DNA of 64,000 bases, from the NCBI GenBank assembly GCA_037355855.1, contig CM074767.1:1302001-1366000 (forward strand), read 5' to 3'. The stretch comes from Pseudo-nitzschia pungens (taxonomy: Eukaryota > Bacillariophyta > Bacillariophyceae > Bacillariales > Bacillariaceae). The notes beneath the pieces were generated by a model. The model searched no databases and had not been told where the DNA came from. It saw only the letters and a list, made by a program, of their open reading frames with translations. Within the stretch, counting starts at the first letter, position 1; every line of letters begins with the position of its first letter. The position numbers and the translations under genes are program-made. Positions 33,111-43,165 of this stretch are shown one piece after another.

Positions 33111-34586
33111 ATGATAGGTCCGGGTTCAAGTTCCAATTCCTATAGCCATGCCGTACCTCCAAATTCGAAAGCAGCCGAGGCTGAGTTGATTTCCAGAGCA
33201 ACGCAAACTGCAATTGTTGCAGCGAGATCTATTCTTATGAGCGGAGGTAGCCAGGAAGTTGCATTGAAAACAGCGAAGGCAGCTGCAGAATCAGTTTTGA
33301 ATCCCGTAGCATCAGATAATGACACAGTGTCGGGACGAAGCACACTAGGTGTAAGCACACTAGGTGTTGCTTTTGGAGGGAGAAAGCGCAAAGCAAAACG
33401 ACAAGCTGAGGTTGTTGCATCTATGGCTCTTATGTCTGCAACGTCTGCCCATCCAAGCGGAGGCAGTAGTATGGGCGAAATGTATGGGCGAAATATCATT
33501 ACTGTTCGTCAGGATGAGCCTTCGGTCTTATCTGGATCGATCACTTCACGTCCAAAGATTGGGACGCCTAAATCACTTACATCTCTCAACACAGGCAGTT
33601 TTATGGGGCGTTCACAACAGAGCGAAACAAGAGAAGGTGTTCCAAGTGCACCTGCGCAAAAAGCATCTAGTGGCAATAGAGAATCGATGGTTTCCTCTAG
33701 TAGTCCATTGCATACCTTTACACAGGGTATGCAAACATTCTCCTCAGTTCAGAACAAATTACCGATTTCAAAAAACGATACACAAGACGGAGAGAGTATT
33801 CTTCCTTACGATTCTGGATCACTCAGTCAAAGTAGTACATTGGATTCCCATCTTCAGTCATCTGTGGAGTCTTCTCTTGACGACAGATCGTCGTCAGAGG
33901 ACGAATCTGATACCAGTCACATCATAGATCATGTCGACGATAGGAAGAGATACAAAAAAAAAGAGAGTTCCGAGCAATCACGAACAACATCGTGGAATCT
34001 TGGTGAAGCTTTCCTGCGTCCTGTTACTGCTACGCTGAATCTTATGAGCTGTGGACAGATAGCAAGCGGTGAGGCTGCTGGCGATGTGGACGAACTAGAA
34101 TCTTGCGAAAATAAAAGACGTTCCGGAAGAGGTCGAGTTCGATCTTCCGTGTATGATAGACGAGACGACACATTCGATTACACCGACAAAGGTGGTACCA
34201 GCAAGAAAGGCTCCTACAGAGACCAGGATTTCACCTCGTCTTATTCGGAAAGTTATGTGGGTTGTGAAAGTGATATTACTGATGATGACTCAGAGGGGGA
34301 AATCAAGGTTCGAAGCTCGATACGGGAGACAATGGAAAATCTTGTGACGAAATCAAAGTTGAGCTATATAAAGAGCAAACAAAAAGACGAGAAGAGATGG
34401 GCTAGTTATGAGAGAGCATCTGATACGATTACGTCACCAAGAAAGTCTATTGCCAGTAGTCCTAGAACTGACTATGCGAGTAAACGACCACCAAAATCTG
34501 TTCCGAGTCCGAACAAGAGCAGCAAGGGCCTTAGAAATGTGGGCAGAAAAGGAACCTTCTTCAAGAAAAACAAGGGCCGCCGGTAA
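33111..34586 (+). CDS. Ser-rich disordered protein, unknown
   Basis: Single exon, 491 aa. Residues ~15-60 form an Ala-rich amphipathic helix pair (AEAELISRATQTAIVAARSIL, then EVALKTAKAAAESVL). A basic cluster GGRKRKAKRQAEVVASMALM follows, and the rest is low-complexity Ser/Asp/Arg/Lys sequence with acidic patches (DDRSSSEDESDTS) and a Lys/Arg-rich C-terminus. STLGVSTLGV is a small internal duplication. The helix plus basic cluster resembles segments I have seen in diatom-only proteins, but I do not recognise a family. No signal peptide or membrane helix. A nuclear or cytoskeletal scaffold would fit the composition; this is a guess. Confidence 0.7.
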   Translation: MIGPGSSSNSYSHAVPPNSKAAEAELISRATQTAIVAARSILMSGGSQEVALKTAKAAAESVLNPVASDNDTVSGRSTLGVSTLGVAFGGRKRKAKRQAEVVASMALMSATSAHPSGGSSMGEMYGRNIITVRQDEPSVLSGSITSRPKIGTPKSLTSLNTGSFMGRSQQSETREGVPSAPAQKASSGNRESMVSSSSPLHTFTQGMQTFSSVQNKLPISKNDTQDGESILPYDSGSLSQSSTLDSHLQSSVESSLDDRSSSEDESDTSHIIDHVDDRKRYKKKESSEQSRTTSWNLGEAFLRPVTATLNLMSCGQIASGEAAGDVDELESCENKRRSGRGRVRSSVYDRRDDTFDYTDKGGTSKKGSYRDQDFTSSYSESYVGCESDITDDDSEGEIKVRSSIRETMENLVTKSKLSYIKSKQKDEKRWASYERASDTITSPRKSIASSPRTDYASKRPPKSVPSPNKSSKGLRNVGRKGTFFKKNKGRR

Positions 34587-35527
34587 CCGAATTGATGTTG
34601 TACAATTTTAATTGTATTGATGCACAGCAAAAACGAACAAAACCATCGACCAAAAAGGTAGTAGCAACTGATATTGTTAGAAGGCAAACAAAAAAGTAGG
34701 ACACTCACTCGTTAGTAGTGTTGCAACAATCCAAGAATAACTACCCTACAAACCACACCGCGACAATTTTCAATCCTTTTCCGGAGCCATGGCACTTGTC
34801 ACAATATTTTAAATATTCAAAACAGCAAATGAATGTAGAAGTGAATAAAATCAAGAACTCCACGCGAAAGAAGAATTGGTAAATCATCTAGACTCACCAT
34901 GCTTCCTGCAACTTGCAACGCAAACTAAAAATAATTCCTATCTCACTGTTAGCTACTACAAGTACCCTACCGTACGGTATGAGTTTCCCTGTATCAACGA
35001 ATTGAATATGATCGGTTCACTAGGTTTTCCCGTTCCTGTAACTTAAGGCCTTACTTGTAGTTCGTACGCGGAAGACAGCGGTTCTACAACAGATTAGGTG
35101 ATACGCGTACACTAGCTTTAGAAAGTATTTTACCGGTAGTGCAAGTAATCGTGAGGTTAAGGTTACCGTAAGATCTTACGTCTGCCGCCTCATATTTTCT
35201 GTGTTGGACTGAAATAGTCTTCTCCGCGAACAACTACCTGAGCGGTACGTCACTCGGACGTGTTGGCATGAAGAAGTTGAACCCAATGCCCAATCGGAAT
35301 CGCTTCCACGTGATGTTGGCACACTTTTTCGGGAAAAAAAATCAATAGCAGGATTACCGTACAAGTAAGATTAGACTTACTCCATACTCGTACCTGTTCC
35401 CTAAAAGTTATCGGACGTCGCACACAATCTTGCTTTGGAGGGACCAGATAGCACGGTGCCGAAAGACCAAAGGTGCGAAACAGAGACAGTATCGGGTCAG
35501 CGGAAGTCTTAGGAACAAAAAACTACG
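34587..35527. other. Intergenic, motif-rich
   Basis: About 940 bp with CTACCGTACGGTATG (about 34968) and AGGTTAAGGTTACCGTAAGATCTTACG (35154-35180). No gene supported. Confidence 0.5.
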
Positions 35528-36535
35528 ATGATTCGGTTGTTGACATTGGGTTTTGTGTTGATAGTATTCTCTGCGGAGGCATTCCAGAGCAATCTGGTTG
35601 TATCTACGAAAACAACGACGAAACAATCGTCAGCGACACCACTTTGCACGAAATCAGTCGCCGATGACGAGCTGTCGAACGGAAGCAACAGTGATCGAAG
35701 ATGTTTTCTATCCAAGAGTGCAATTGGGTTCGCCAGTGCAGCTGTCGCAACGTCATCGTTCTTTTCAGGCAAAGCCTTTGCCGCGGAGGAGGAAGAAGAA
35801 TCGTTCGCTTCGATTGCCGCCCGCGCTCAAAAATTGTCGGCCGAAGCCGGAGATCGTGTCGCTGCCACAGCAATAAACAACGGAGGTGGAGATACCCGAA
35901 CAGCATACGATTTTGAGTTGCCCGTGGCAGGAAAATCCGTTCCTTTTCGAGAACTCATTCGACAGGAAGTCGACGTGGAAGGACGTGCAAAATGCAAGGT
36001 CATCCTGGTTACGAACATGAAGGAAGACGACCCCATCGCACGAAAAGACATTCCCGAGTTCATCTCGCTTGCAGCGAAGTACGGACGAGATGGGGAGTTT
36101 GCAGTGATTATGACACCTACTGATCAAGGATACTACGAACCCGATACGTCCCAACTCATTCGCCTCAAGCTCGCCTCCGAATACGGTTACGGAATCAACC
36201 CGGCCACCATCGTCACGGACAAGACGGATATTCTTGGAAAGAAGGCCCTCCCCTTTTGGCGTTGGATGCAGAGCAACTGCCGAACCCCAGCTGGATTGGG
36301 ACGCGTCGAGGGAAACTTTGAAAAGTTTTTGATCGACGGCCGAACCGGAATGCCACTGCGGCGATATCCCCGCAAGTACAAACCAACCAACATCAAAAAC
36401 GATATCGAAGCGATCATTGCGGGACGCCCACTCCCTCCCGCCGGTGCTAACTTTTTGGAGGAATGGAGAACCGCAGCCGTCGAAGCGGAGACCAACACGT
36501 ATCGTTTCCAAAAGGGTCTGAATTATTACGATTAG
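35528..36535 (+). CDS. Thylakoid-lumen glutathione-peroxidase-like protein lacking the catalytic Cys
   Basis: Single exon, 335 aa with three-part targeting: a signal peptide (1-18, SAEAFQ at its end), a Ser/Thr-rich transit region, and a twin-arginine lumen signal (RRCFLSKSAIGFASAAVA, then GKAFAAEEE, an AxA-type site near residue 85). The mature domain follows the glutathione peroxidase fold: ELPVAGKSVPFRELI, VILVTNM, IPEFISLAAKYGRDGEFAVIM, DQGYYEPD, LPFWRWM, EGNFEKFLID and PLRRYPRKYKP. The peroxidatic Cys/Sec site (normally NVASxCG) reads NMKEDDP. The Trp of the usual WNF is Gly (EGNF), while Asn and a Gln remain. It is therefore unlikely to be a peroxidase and may be a structural or regulatory lumen protein. 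Confidence 0.85.
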   Translation: MIRLLTLGFVLIVFSAEAFQSNLVVSTKTTTKQSSATPLCTKSVADDELSNGSNSDRRCFLSKSAIGFASAAVATSSFFSGKAFAAEEEEESFASIAARAQKLSAEAGDRVAATAINNGGGDTRTAYDFELPVAGKSVPFRELIRQEVDVEGRAKCKVILVTNMKEDDPIARKDIPEFISLAAKYGRDGEFAVIMTPTDQGYYEPDTSQLIRLKLASEYGYGINPATIVTDKTDILGKKALPFWRWMQSNCRTPAGLGRVEGNFEKFLIDGRTGMPLRRYPRKYKPTNIKNDIEAIIAGRPLPPAGANFLEEWRTAAVEAETNTYRFQKGLNYYD

Positions 36536-37624
36536 AACGATAATTATAGAACGGGAATAGAACGAACGAAGTGCAGTATTATTATTTGGGAAATTCAAAT
36601 GTGCGATCAAAACATCGCATTGTCAGCATGGATGAATATTTGTCGATGACAAAAGAAGCCAAAATCTCACGATGTTGTTCATGTAGTTTGAAATCCTTCT
36701 CTCAACTAGACATCGTGGCTCTTTTCATCAGTTTATGAATATTGTTCTCTGTTTCGAGTTCGTAACAACTTTCACGTGATATCTGAAAACTCGGTCGCAA
36801 AATGGGGGTCTGGCCTGACATCTGAGTCTACAATAAATACGGTACCTACCTGGTCGGTTGCGACATCGCTATATTTGTGGGTTGGCAGGGGCGACGTAGC
36901 TAGTGATAGTAGTGGATTTGTTTCGTTTGTGTGCATACTCAACACTGCTGTTTTGATTCTAGAGTGAAGGAGATCCCACATCAAACTTTGAAACAGCAGC
37001 AACAAAATTGAGAAAAATATATTACAGCATTAAAGTATTAGGCTTAGTCTTGCTGTCTACTACTAATTATTATTTTTTGACCACACCCAGTTCTAACTCC
37101 GTTCCATCTACCTTACTCAATACGAACTACGATAGGTCCTACGGTATGTAAGGTTACCAAGCTTACCGCTGAGTAGTGATAATTTTAACCATCAGTTTTG
37201 TGCGCACATCGTACTTGTAACCTTACTCCTTTACGGGTACACTAGTAGAACAACTTCCATTGAATTTCCGAAAAACAAGAAAAGCATTTAGATCAACAAA
37301 CAATCTCGAATAACTTCGACGTCGCACTTTAATATTATGACAGATGACAAAGAGTTTTCGTGATTGCTCAACTTCGTACTAATTGAGAAAGTCGAACTTC
37401 CTGTTGGAGTCGACGAACCGTTCAATTAGCCTCGTTTGGTCCATATGTGGTGACGAGGAAGGCGTCTTCGTCTTGGCAATAAAACGGAGAGATCTGAATA
37501 CAAGTTATAGATAGCAGGATCGATATCGCCAACCACGCAAAGGACCCGGAATTCAGTCGAAAACAAAAATACTATATCAACACTACACTACTCGATTTCA
37601 CCGCCATTCATAGTCGTCATCAAC
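36536..37624. other. Intergenic, motif-rich
   Basis: About 1.1 kb with GTAAGGTTACCAAGCTTACC (about 37149) and GTAACCTTACTCC (about 37217). No gene supported. Confidence 0.5.
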
Positions 37625-40054
37625 ATGGCTCGTGGCAACAATGGCGGCGGCCATTCCAATCCGATGCAAGAGCATCACAAAAAAGCTCGCCAAAAGGAAC
37701 TCCAAAAGAACAAAGAGAGAAGAATTAAGGAACGAGACGAGAAGGCGGTCAAGACAAAAACCATGCGACAAGTTCGTGAAGAGATCCAAAAGTTGGAGCG
37801 AGATATGAAACGACACCACGGACAACAGCAACAAAAATCGGCGGCGGAACACAAATTGGCAAGGCTTCGGAAGGAACTCAAACTCATCCAGGAGGCGGCA
37901 GCTGCCGCAAAAGCCAAAGCTGATGCGGATCGGGAAGCATCGCGGATTGCAAATCAATACAGACAACCACAACGACCTCTCACGGAACTGGACGACCCCC
38001 GAAAATCAGTCTATTACAATGAAATTATGAATCCATACGGGGCTCCTCCCCCAGGGAAGCCTCGATTGTATCACAAGAGATTTGGAGGAGTGACAATGAA
38101 CATTCACGAAGCAATCGTTCCAGGAGAGGAGCCGCAAGTTCCGCCGCCACCGCCGCCACCGCCACCTCGCAATTTTAGAGGTGGTCAACAGCATGAACAT
38201 TCCTCCAATTACCAGCAGCATGACCGAAGAGGACCGAACCGCCATCCGCCACAATCCCATACAAATCGACGATCACAACCACAGAAAGAAGAGGGATCGT
38301 CGACTCATCGAACTTCCCACAAACGACAACCATTGCACATGCCACCTGCCAAGCAATCACCAGAGGAAAAAATAGAAGACAACAAAAATGGTAAAGATGA
38401 ATCACCACTGATTACAAGCAAAGGAAATGAATCTTCTGGTGCTGTAAATTCCTCGTCAGTGGACGAAGTTGAGACTTCATTTGCACCACAATCGGGCATA
38501 AATCCCAAGGATGCGACGTCGAAAAAAACAACCTCGTCCTCAGCAACCGTTCCTTCCCTTCCCGCTCCTTCAAAAGCCGTTCAAAGGACCTTACGCGTGG
38601 CGAAACGAAAGGGTAGAGCGGGCGCTCTAGCAGATATCTGGGCCTCGACCGAAGAGGTGGAATACGAACGAGAAACCAACCTTGTGGATCTGGAAGCTGA
38701 CGATATCGGAACCGCCGCTAAGGTGAAAAAGAAACACAGCAAAAAGATGAAGAAGAAAAAACAGAAACCTCCACTGGAATTTTATTACAGAGACAACTCC
38801 GGAGCCGTGCAGGGGCCCTTTTCGAAAGAGCAAATGCGGGGTTGGATCGACGCTGGGTACTTCCCGCTCACCACCAAGGCGAGGACGAACCGAATGGATC
38901 CGGATGGCTGGGTTCCGATGGGAGATTTACCAGCACTCAAGACTACTGTTGCCCAGAATGACAATTCCATTGGGGCTGCCGGGGCTGCTAACGCGACCGA
39001 TAGCGTACAAGATCGAATTGCAGCCTTGAAGGGAAACACAAACGTTAACGATGATGATCACCTCGACTCTTCGATGCAGGCTCGAATCGCTGCCATGAAA
39101 GCCGACTTACAGGCCTCATCGGCGGAGCCAGGTACAAACGACAAGAACAACGATTTCGGAAACGACAGTGTTCAGGATCGAATAGATGCTCTAAGAGCCA
39201 CTTCGAATCACGACGGTGGAGATTTAAGCGTTTCGGACCCTTCAATCCAAGCCCGAATCGCAGCCATGAAGGCCGACCTGGCTGGATCTGATTCCGGTCA
39301 ACCAAAGGACGAATTCAGAAATGGCGACGAAACCGTCGTAAATGACAGTGTGCAAGACCGAATCGCCGCCCTGAGAAGCAATGCTCCCCCACCACCACCG
39401 CCTGCGCCGCCAGCTTATCCATTGAATGATGACGAACACGATGGCGATAGTGGACCTTCTGCATATCCCCTGAATGGCGATGCGTATCCAGAAGTGGCAC
39501 CATATCCAGTGGATGACGACGACAATGCAGGAGCAGCTGCGTATCCCGTCGACATCAACGACAATGGTGCTACGGCAGCTTCCTATCCCGTGAGTGGTTA
39601 TGAAAACAGCGAGGATGGAATGGTGGAATATCCTGTCGGTTACACTGGTGATGAAGACGGAGTAGCAGCATATCCAGTGAGTGGAAACGACAATGATGGC
39701 GAAGACGCAGTTGCACCGTACCCGACGGACGAGCCCTACCCTGGAGCCGCGGATCTGGCTTATCCTGTCACCGACGCCTACCCAATAGACGACCACAGCG
39801 GCGTGTACGATCCTGCCTCGCATGATGCATCCAATACACCAGCCGCACCCGAAAAGAGAGTTGTGAAGGTAGACAAAGTGTTAGTCTCATTCGTTCCTAC
39901 AAATCTGCAGAATAAGAAACGAAAAGTAGAGAAAGAATCAGGCGGAAATATGATACGTGTTGAAGATTCCGAACCGAATAAGAAGGCCAAATCGACTGGG
40001 GAAGATAGAAATGAGGCCTACGACAAATTCATGGGAGAAATCGACGGATTGTAA
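37625..40054 (+). CDS. WBP11/GYF-domain splicing-type protein with repeated SVQDRIAAL modules
   Basis: Single exon, 809 aa. Residues 1-120 are a WBP11-like start (MARGNNGGGHSNPMQEHHKKARQ, then a Lys/Glu coiled coil). RKSVYYNEIMNPYGAPPPGKPRLYHK and a Pro9 run follow. A GYF domain (FYYRDNSGAVQGPFSKEQMRGW, then GYFPLTTKARTN) occupies ~residues 380-440; it binds proline-rich ligands. Five alternating modules come next, SVQDRIAAL and S(M/I)QARIAAMKADL, each separated by acidic spacers. A long acidic tail carries about a dozen (A/P)YPV/YPL units. The C-terminus has LVSFVPTNLQNKKRK and YDKFMGEIDGL, motifs usual in spliceosomal WBP11/GYF proteins. A nuclear role in splicing is inferred. The Pro tract could bind its own GYF domain. 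Confidence 0.82.
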   Translation: MARGNNGGGHSNPMQEHHKKARQKELQKNKERRIKERDEKAVKTKTMRQVREEIQKLERDMKRHHGQQQQKSAAEHKLARLRKELKLIQEAAAAAKAKADADREASRIANQYRQPQRPLTELDDPRKSVYYNEIMNPYGAPPPGKPRLYHKRFGGVTMNIHEAIVPGEEPQVPPPPPPPPPRNFRGGQQHEHSSNYQQHDRRGPNRHPPQSHTNRRSQPQKEEGSSTHRTSHKRQPLHMPPAKQSPEEKIEDNKNGKDESPLITSKGNESSGAVNSSSVDEVETSFAPQSGINPKDATSKKTTSSSATVPSLPAPSKAVQRTLRVAKRKGRAGALADIWASTEEVEYERETNLVDLEADDIGTAAKVKKKHSKKMKKKKQKPPLEFYYRDNSGAVQGPFSKEQMRGWIDAGYFPLTTKARTNRMDPDGWVPMGDLPALKTTVAQNDNSIGAAGAANATDSVQDRIAALKGNTNVNDDDHLDSSMQARIAAMKADLQASSAEPGTNDKNNDFGNDSVQDRIDALRATSNHDGGDLSVSDPSIQARIAAMKADLAGSDSGQPKDEFRNGDETVVNDSVQDRIAALRSNAPPPPPPAPPAYPLNDDEHDGDSGPSAYPLNGDAYPEVAPYPVDDDDNAGAAAYPVDINDNGATAASYPVSGYENSEDGMVEYPVGYTGDEDGVAAYPVSGNDNDGEDAVAPYPTDEPYPGAADLAYPVTDAYPIDDHSGVYDPASHDASNTPAAPEKRVVKVDKVLVSFVPTNLQNKKRKVEKESGGNMIRVEDSEPNKKAKSTGEDRNEAYDKFMGEIDGL

Positions 40055-40350
40055 CATCAATTCTAATTCGGATTCAAACTGTTTTCATTTAGGATTTTGG
40101 TCTTATCTTTGGATTTCTTTTCGATCTATTGTAGACGCGCTTGTCGCGGATGAAAAATTACCCTTAATCTCTAATTTCTCATCGAGGGTAATGACGACCA
40201 AGCCTCCTGATGAAAGGAAATGTCGTGATATTGGCACGTGACGTGATCATGTGATTTCACTTCCATTCCTACAACTTTTGAAAGTACTTTTCGAATGATT
40301 GAAGAGTAACGGCATGGTTTGATTCACAAGACTCGAGAGACATCTACGAT

Positions 40351-42270
40351 TCATTTCAACCAGAACTCCTCAATCTCACTTGGTTTCTTAATCCATGAAC
40401 CAAACAAATCCCGCATAGAATCCTTCCATAATTTCTTGGCTCTCTGATATTGCAGTGCAACAGCTTTGTTCTCCAAGTATGATTTCTTCGCTGCAGATGT
40501 ATTAAGTTTGATGAAGGATTCGAATAGATTCTTCTTGCAAATACGAGATTCTTTGCCATGTTCACGGCGCCCAGTCTTGCCGTCGTACACTTCAATATTT
40601 GAAAAATCGTGTTCAGCCCAATTGTAACACAGCTTTTCCCTCTTCTTTATTTGCTCCAATCTTGATACCTGCAGAGGTGCATGCCTTATTCGAGGGTGTT
40701 TCACCTCAAACGGTGTGTGCAATTCGACGCTAGAGATTTTAAGGGCATAATCAGAACGACAACAAATTGCTCTACATATGTGACCATGAGAATAAACACT
40801 GCCAACGATGACACCCGTGATATAAATTGGGTCTATCAGGCGGGATAAAAGAGCACCTTGAACGCCCAGCACAGACCATTTCGCCAGCTTGTCAGAACAC
40901 GAATGATGTATTACACGATCACCCGATCTCAAGCCGTCCAAGCTCTGTGTGACGCTGCCGTGCGCAAGAGAGCCTTGACTAGCCTCTTTTTTGATTCGAA
41001 ATGATCCGTAATGATGCCCTTCCCAGCACAGTGTCGGACTTGGCTGGTCTCTCGAATATACAGCAGAATCGCCGCATGGGGTCTGGGACGTATAAAACCA
41101 TAAGTAGAATCGAGAGGGCAATCGAAATGGTTTGTCGCTTCCTTCATCGTTTTGTTCAACTATCGATTCTACTCCACCTGCATTCAGGAGTTGAGAGTAG
41201 AGCCAACGTATCAGACTTCTTCGAGCAATTACTTCTGCATGAGAATCATGCACCACAGTTCCATTGCAGGTTAGTTTATCACCTGCAGCAAATTTGGTGC
41301 CAGATCCAATGGCTAGCACCCTTGGAAGATCTGACGTCTTCGATGGGTACTTGTGGGTACCAAGAATGAAACCTGCAACAATATCGCTATTCTTTGCAAG
41401 AGCATTTAGACTTCGATATTTCTTCCATATTGCATCTCCACACTTCTTGGCCCATATTTTTTCGTCCCCATATTCGTCGAGGATGTGATGTTTTGACAAG
41501 GATTCCTGGATTTTTTGTTTTGTTTCAGCATTATGAGGACTTGGCTTTCTGTCATCATTGAGACCCGCTTTCCTGCGTTTACCCAAAGTCTCCTCTGAGC
41601 TATATCGTTGGTCCACAACATCCATTTGCCTCTTGTGTGCGAAGTCTTCGACAACCTGATTCAATTTTTCTTCGTTTTTAAATTTTCGTGAAGAAGAGGA
41701 GATGCTGTTGCTGCTGTTGCTGTTGCTGCTGTCGAATGAAGATGAGCTTTTGTGTTCCGTTGCACCAGTGCTTGACGATTGGATCGTCCAAATGGGCGGG
41801 CAGCTGCTTGACCGTTGGATGACCACGGTGTCCCGTTCTAGCCAATAGAGCATTTTGTTTGTTTGGGCAATCGACTTTCCCAAAAACGCAGCTATGTATG
41901 GGGCGCTCATACCATGCTCTTTTCCGTGTTCCGCCACAATGCGAACTAACTTGTGTTCGTCTTGGGTCAGGGTAGTGCAACCGTCGCTGCCATTGCCAAA
42001 ATCGCAGTTTTCGATGACGACGGTTGAAGCAGCTTCGACAGTGGTTGACCAAAAAGGTGGATTTTCGGGCGTCCGTTCGACTAATCCTCGATCCTGCAAA
42101 GCATAGAGAAGTGAATTCATCTCTTTCTTCTCTGTGCCACCACCAATTACTCCCATCAGTTCGGAAACGCGCATGGGATGATCGGAGTTCGCAAGCGTGA
42201 TAAGTATGAGATCCAAAGTAGTCGTTGTCATTCTGATTTCTATGATTTTGCAACGAAAGCGAAAACGCAA
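40351..42270 (-). CDS. Adenosine deaminase (ADAT1/ADAR family) with two N-terminal Z-alpha domains
   Basis: Single exon, 639 aa; a second Met at 42231 ([11 protein letters not shown]) is an equally good start. Residues ~17-77 are a Z-alpha winged helix with the Z-DNA/RNA contact residues of animal ADAR1: Lys48, Asn52, Tyr56 ([11 protein letters not shown]), Pro71-Pro72 and Trp74. Residues ~101-163 are a second one (Asn138, Tyr142, Pro158-Pro159, Trp161). A Ser/Asn-rich linker leads to the deaminase (from ~275): zinc ligands His344 and catalytic Glu346 ([11 protein letters not shown]), Cys399 (TPCGDS) and Cys458 ([20 protein letters not shown]). This converts A to I, either at tRNA-Ala position 37 (ADAT1) or in dsRNA (ADAR). 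No dsRNA-binding domain is present. The tRNA enzyme is the likelier base, the Z-alpha pair the novelty. Confidence 0.92.
   Translation of the reverse strand: MRFRFRCKIIEIRMTTTTLDLILITLANSDHPMRVSELMGVIGGGTEKKEMNSLLYALQDRGLVERTPENPPFWSTTVEAASTVVIENCDFGNGSDGCTTLTQDEHKLVRIVAEHGKEHGMSAPYIAAFLGKSIAQTNKMLYWLERDTVVIQRSSSCPPIWTIQSSSTGATEHKSSSSFDSSNSNSSNSISSSSRKFKNEEKLNQVVEDFAHKRQMDVVDQRYSSEETLGKRRKAGLNDDRKPSPHNAETKQKIQESLSKHHILDEYGDEKIWAKKCGDAIWKKYRSLNALAKNSDIVAGFILGTHKYPSKTSDLPRVLAIGSGTKFAAGDKLTCNGTVVHDSHAEVIARRSLIRWLYSQLLNAGGVESIVEQNDEGSDKPFRLPSRFYLWFYTSQTPCGDSAVYSRDQPSPTLCWEGHHYGSFRIKKEASQGSLAHGSVTQSLDGLRSGDRVIHHSCSDKLAKWSVLGVQGALLSRLIDPIYITGVIVGSVYSHGHICRAICCRSDYALKISSVELHTPFEVKHPRIRHAPLQVSRLEQIKKREKLCYNWAEHDFSNIEVYDGKTGRREHGKESRICKKNLFESFIKLNTSAAKKSYLENKAVALQYQRAKKLWKDSMRDLFGSWIKKPSEIEEFWLK
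41695..41745. repeat. CTG-type trinucleotide run inside the deaminase linker
   Basis: Imperfect TGCTGTTGCTGCTG repeat encoding the Ser/Asn linker between the second Z-alpha and the catalytic domain. Confidence 0.7.
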
Positions 42271-43165
42271 GAAGTGATAGTTCGAATGCTCTTCAGTGCA
42301 GCTCTTGTGACAAGACCATCAGGAACAACTCATACCGTAGCACCGGACATTGACTTCTTCTCATCCAGCTGCTACCTACAGCAACTCGATACGTGTCTCA
42401 GTTACCGTACGTAAGGTTTACTGGTACTTCGTACATTTCTCTACGAGCCCCTCGAATCAGAAATTTTTCTCTCCACCAATCAGATCACTCCAGTTCAGTT
42501 CCAATCAAAACCTGAAATCTTTTCCGACTACACGTAATCAGTACACGTTGCCCTAGCATGGTATCGTCTCAAAGATACTAATGATGAGTTCATGTCACTA
42601 ACTTTACCATCACATCACATCACGTCACGTCACGTCACCATCCAAGTTTATAGAATGAGCCAATCAATCAATCATGCTGACATTCTAGCATATTGGATAT
42701 GAATTGGCGTACATGCGGGGGGTGATCGATTCTTCCATGCAACCATATCCTTTACGGCGAGAATACTATCGAGATTGAAAATCTGAATCACTGCCTCGGC
42801 TTGGTTTCATCGCTCCCCTCTTTCTCTAGTAAGATGATGCCTTGAATTCTTATCACAAAACTCTTCCAAAGAACCGAAAGATGATTGATTCAATCTATCT
42901 TGGTGTGTGAATATGGCACAAAAAATGAGACTTTTGTTCTTGTTGTTGTTTTGAATCCGGAGACACGCTGTTTCGCGTGCACGGCGCCTTCGTCGACAAA
43001 CTAGACCCAAAAAATGCTCCCCCGGAGTCAGAAAAACAATCGACTCGACTCCCTCACTGTTGCACTTGATTCCTTCATTCATTCATTCATTCCGTTCTGC
43101 TCAACCCCTTTTTTCGTGTCCGTGTGTTTCCGGTACACGTTCACGTGCACGCACGGTATCTCGTG
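42271..43165. other. Intergenic with short tandem repeats
   Basis: Contains CACATCACATCACGTCACGTCACGTCACC (42613-42640) and ATTC tandem (about 43076-43092), and a CGTACGTAAGGTTTAC motif at 42405. No gene supported; strong GC fluctuations mark the start of the microsatellite-rich zone. Confidence 0.5.
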
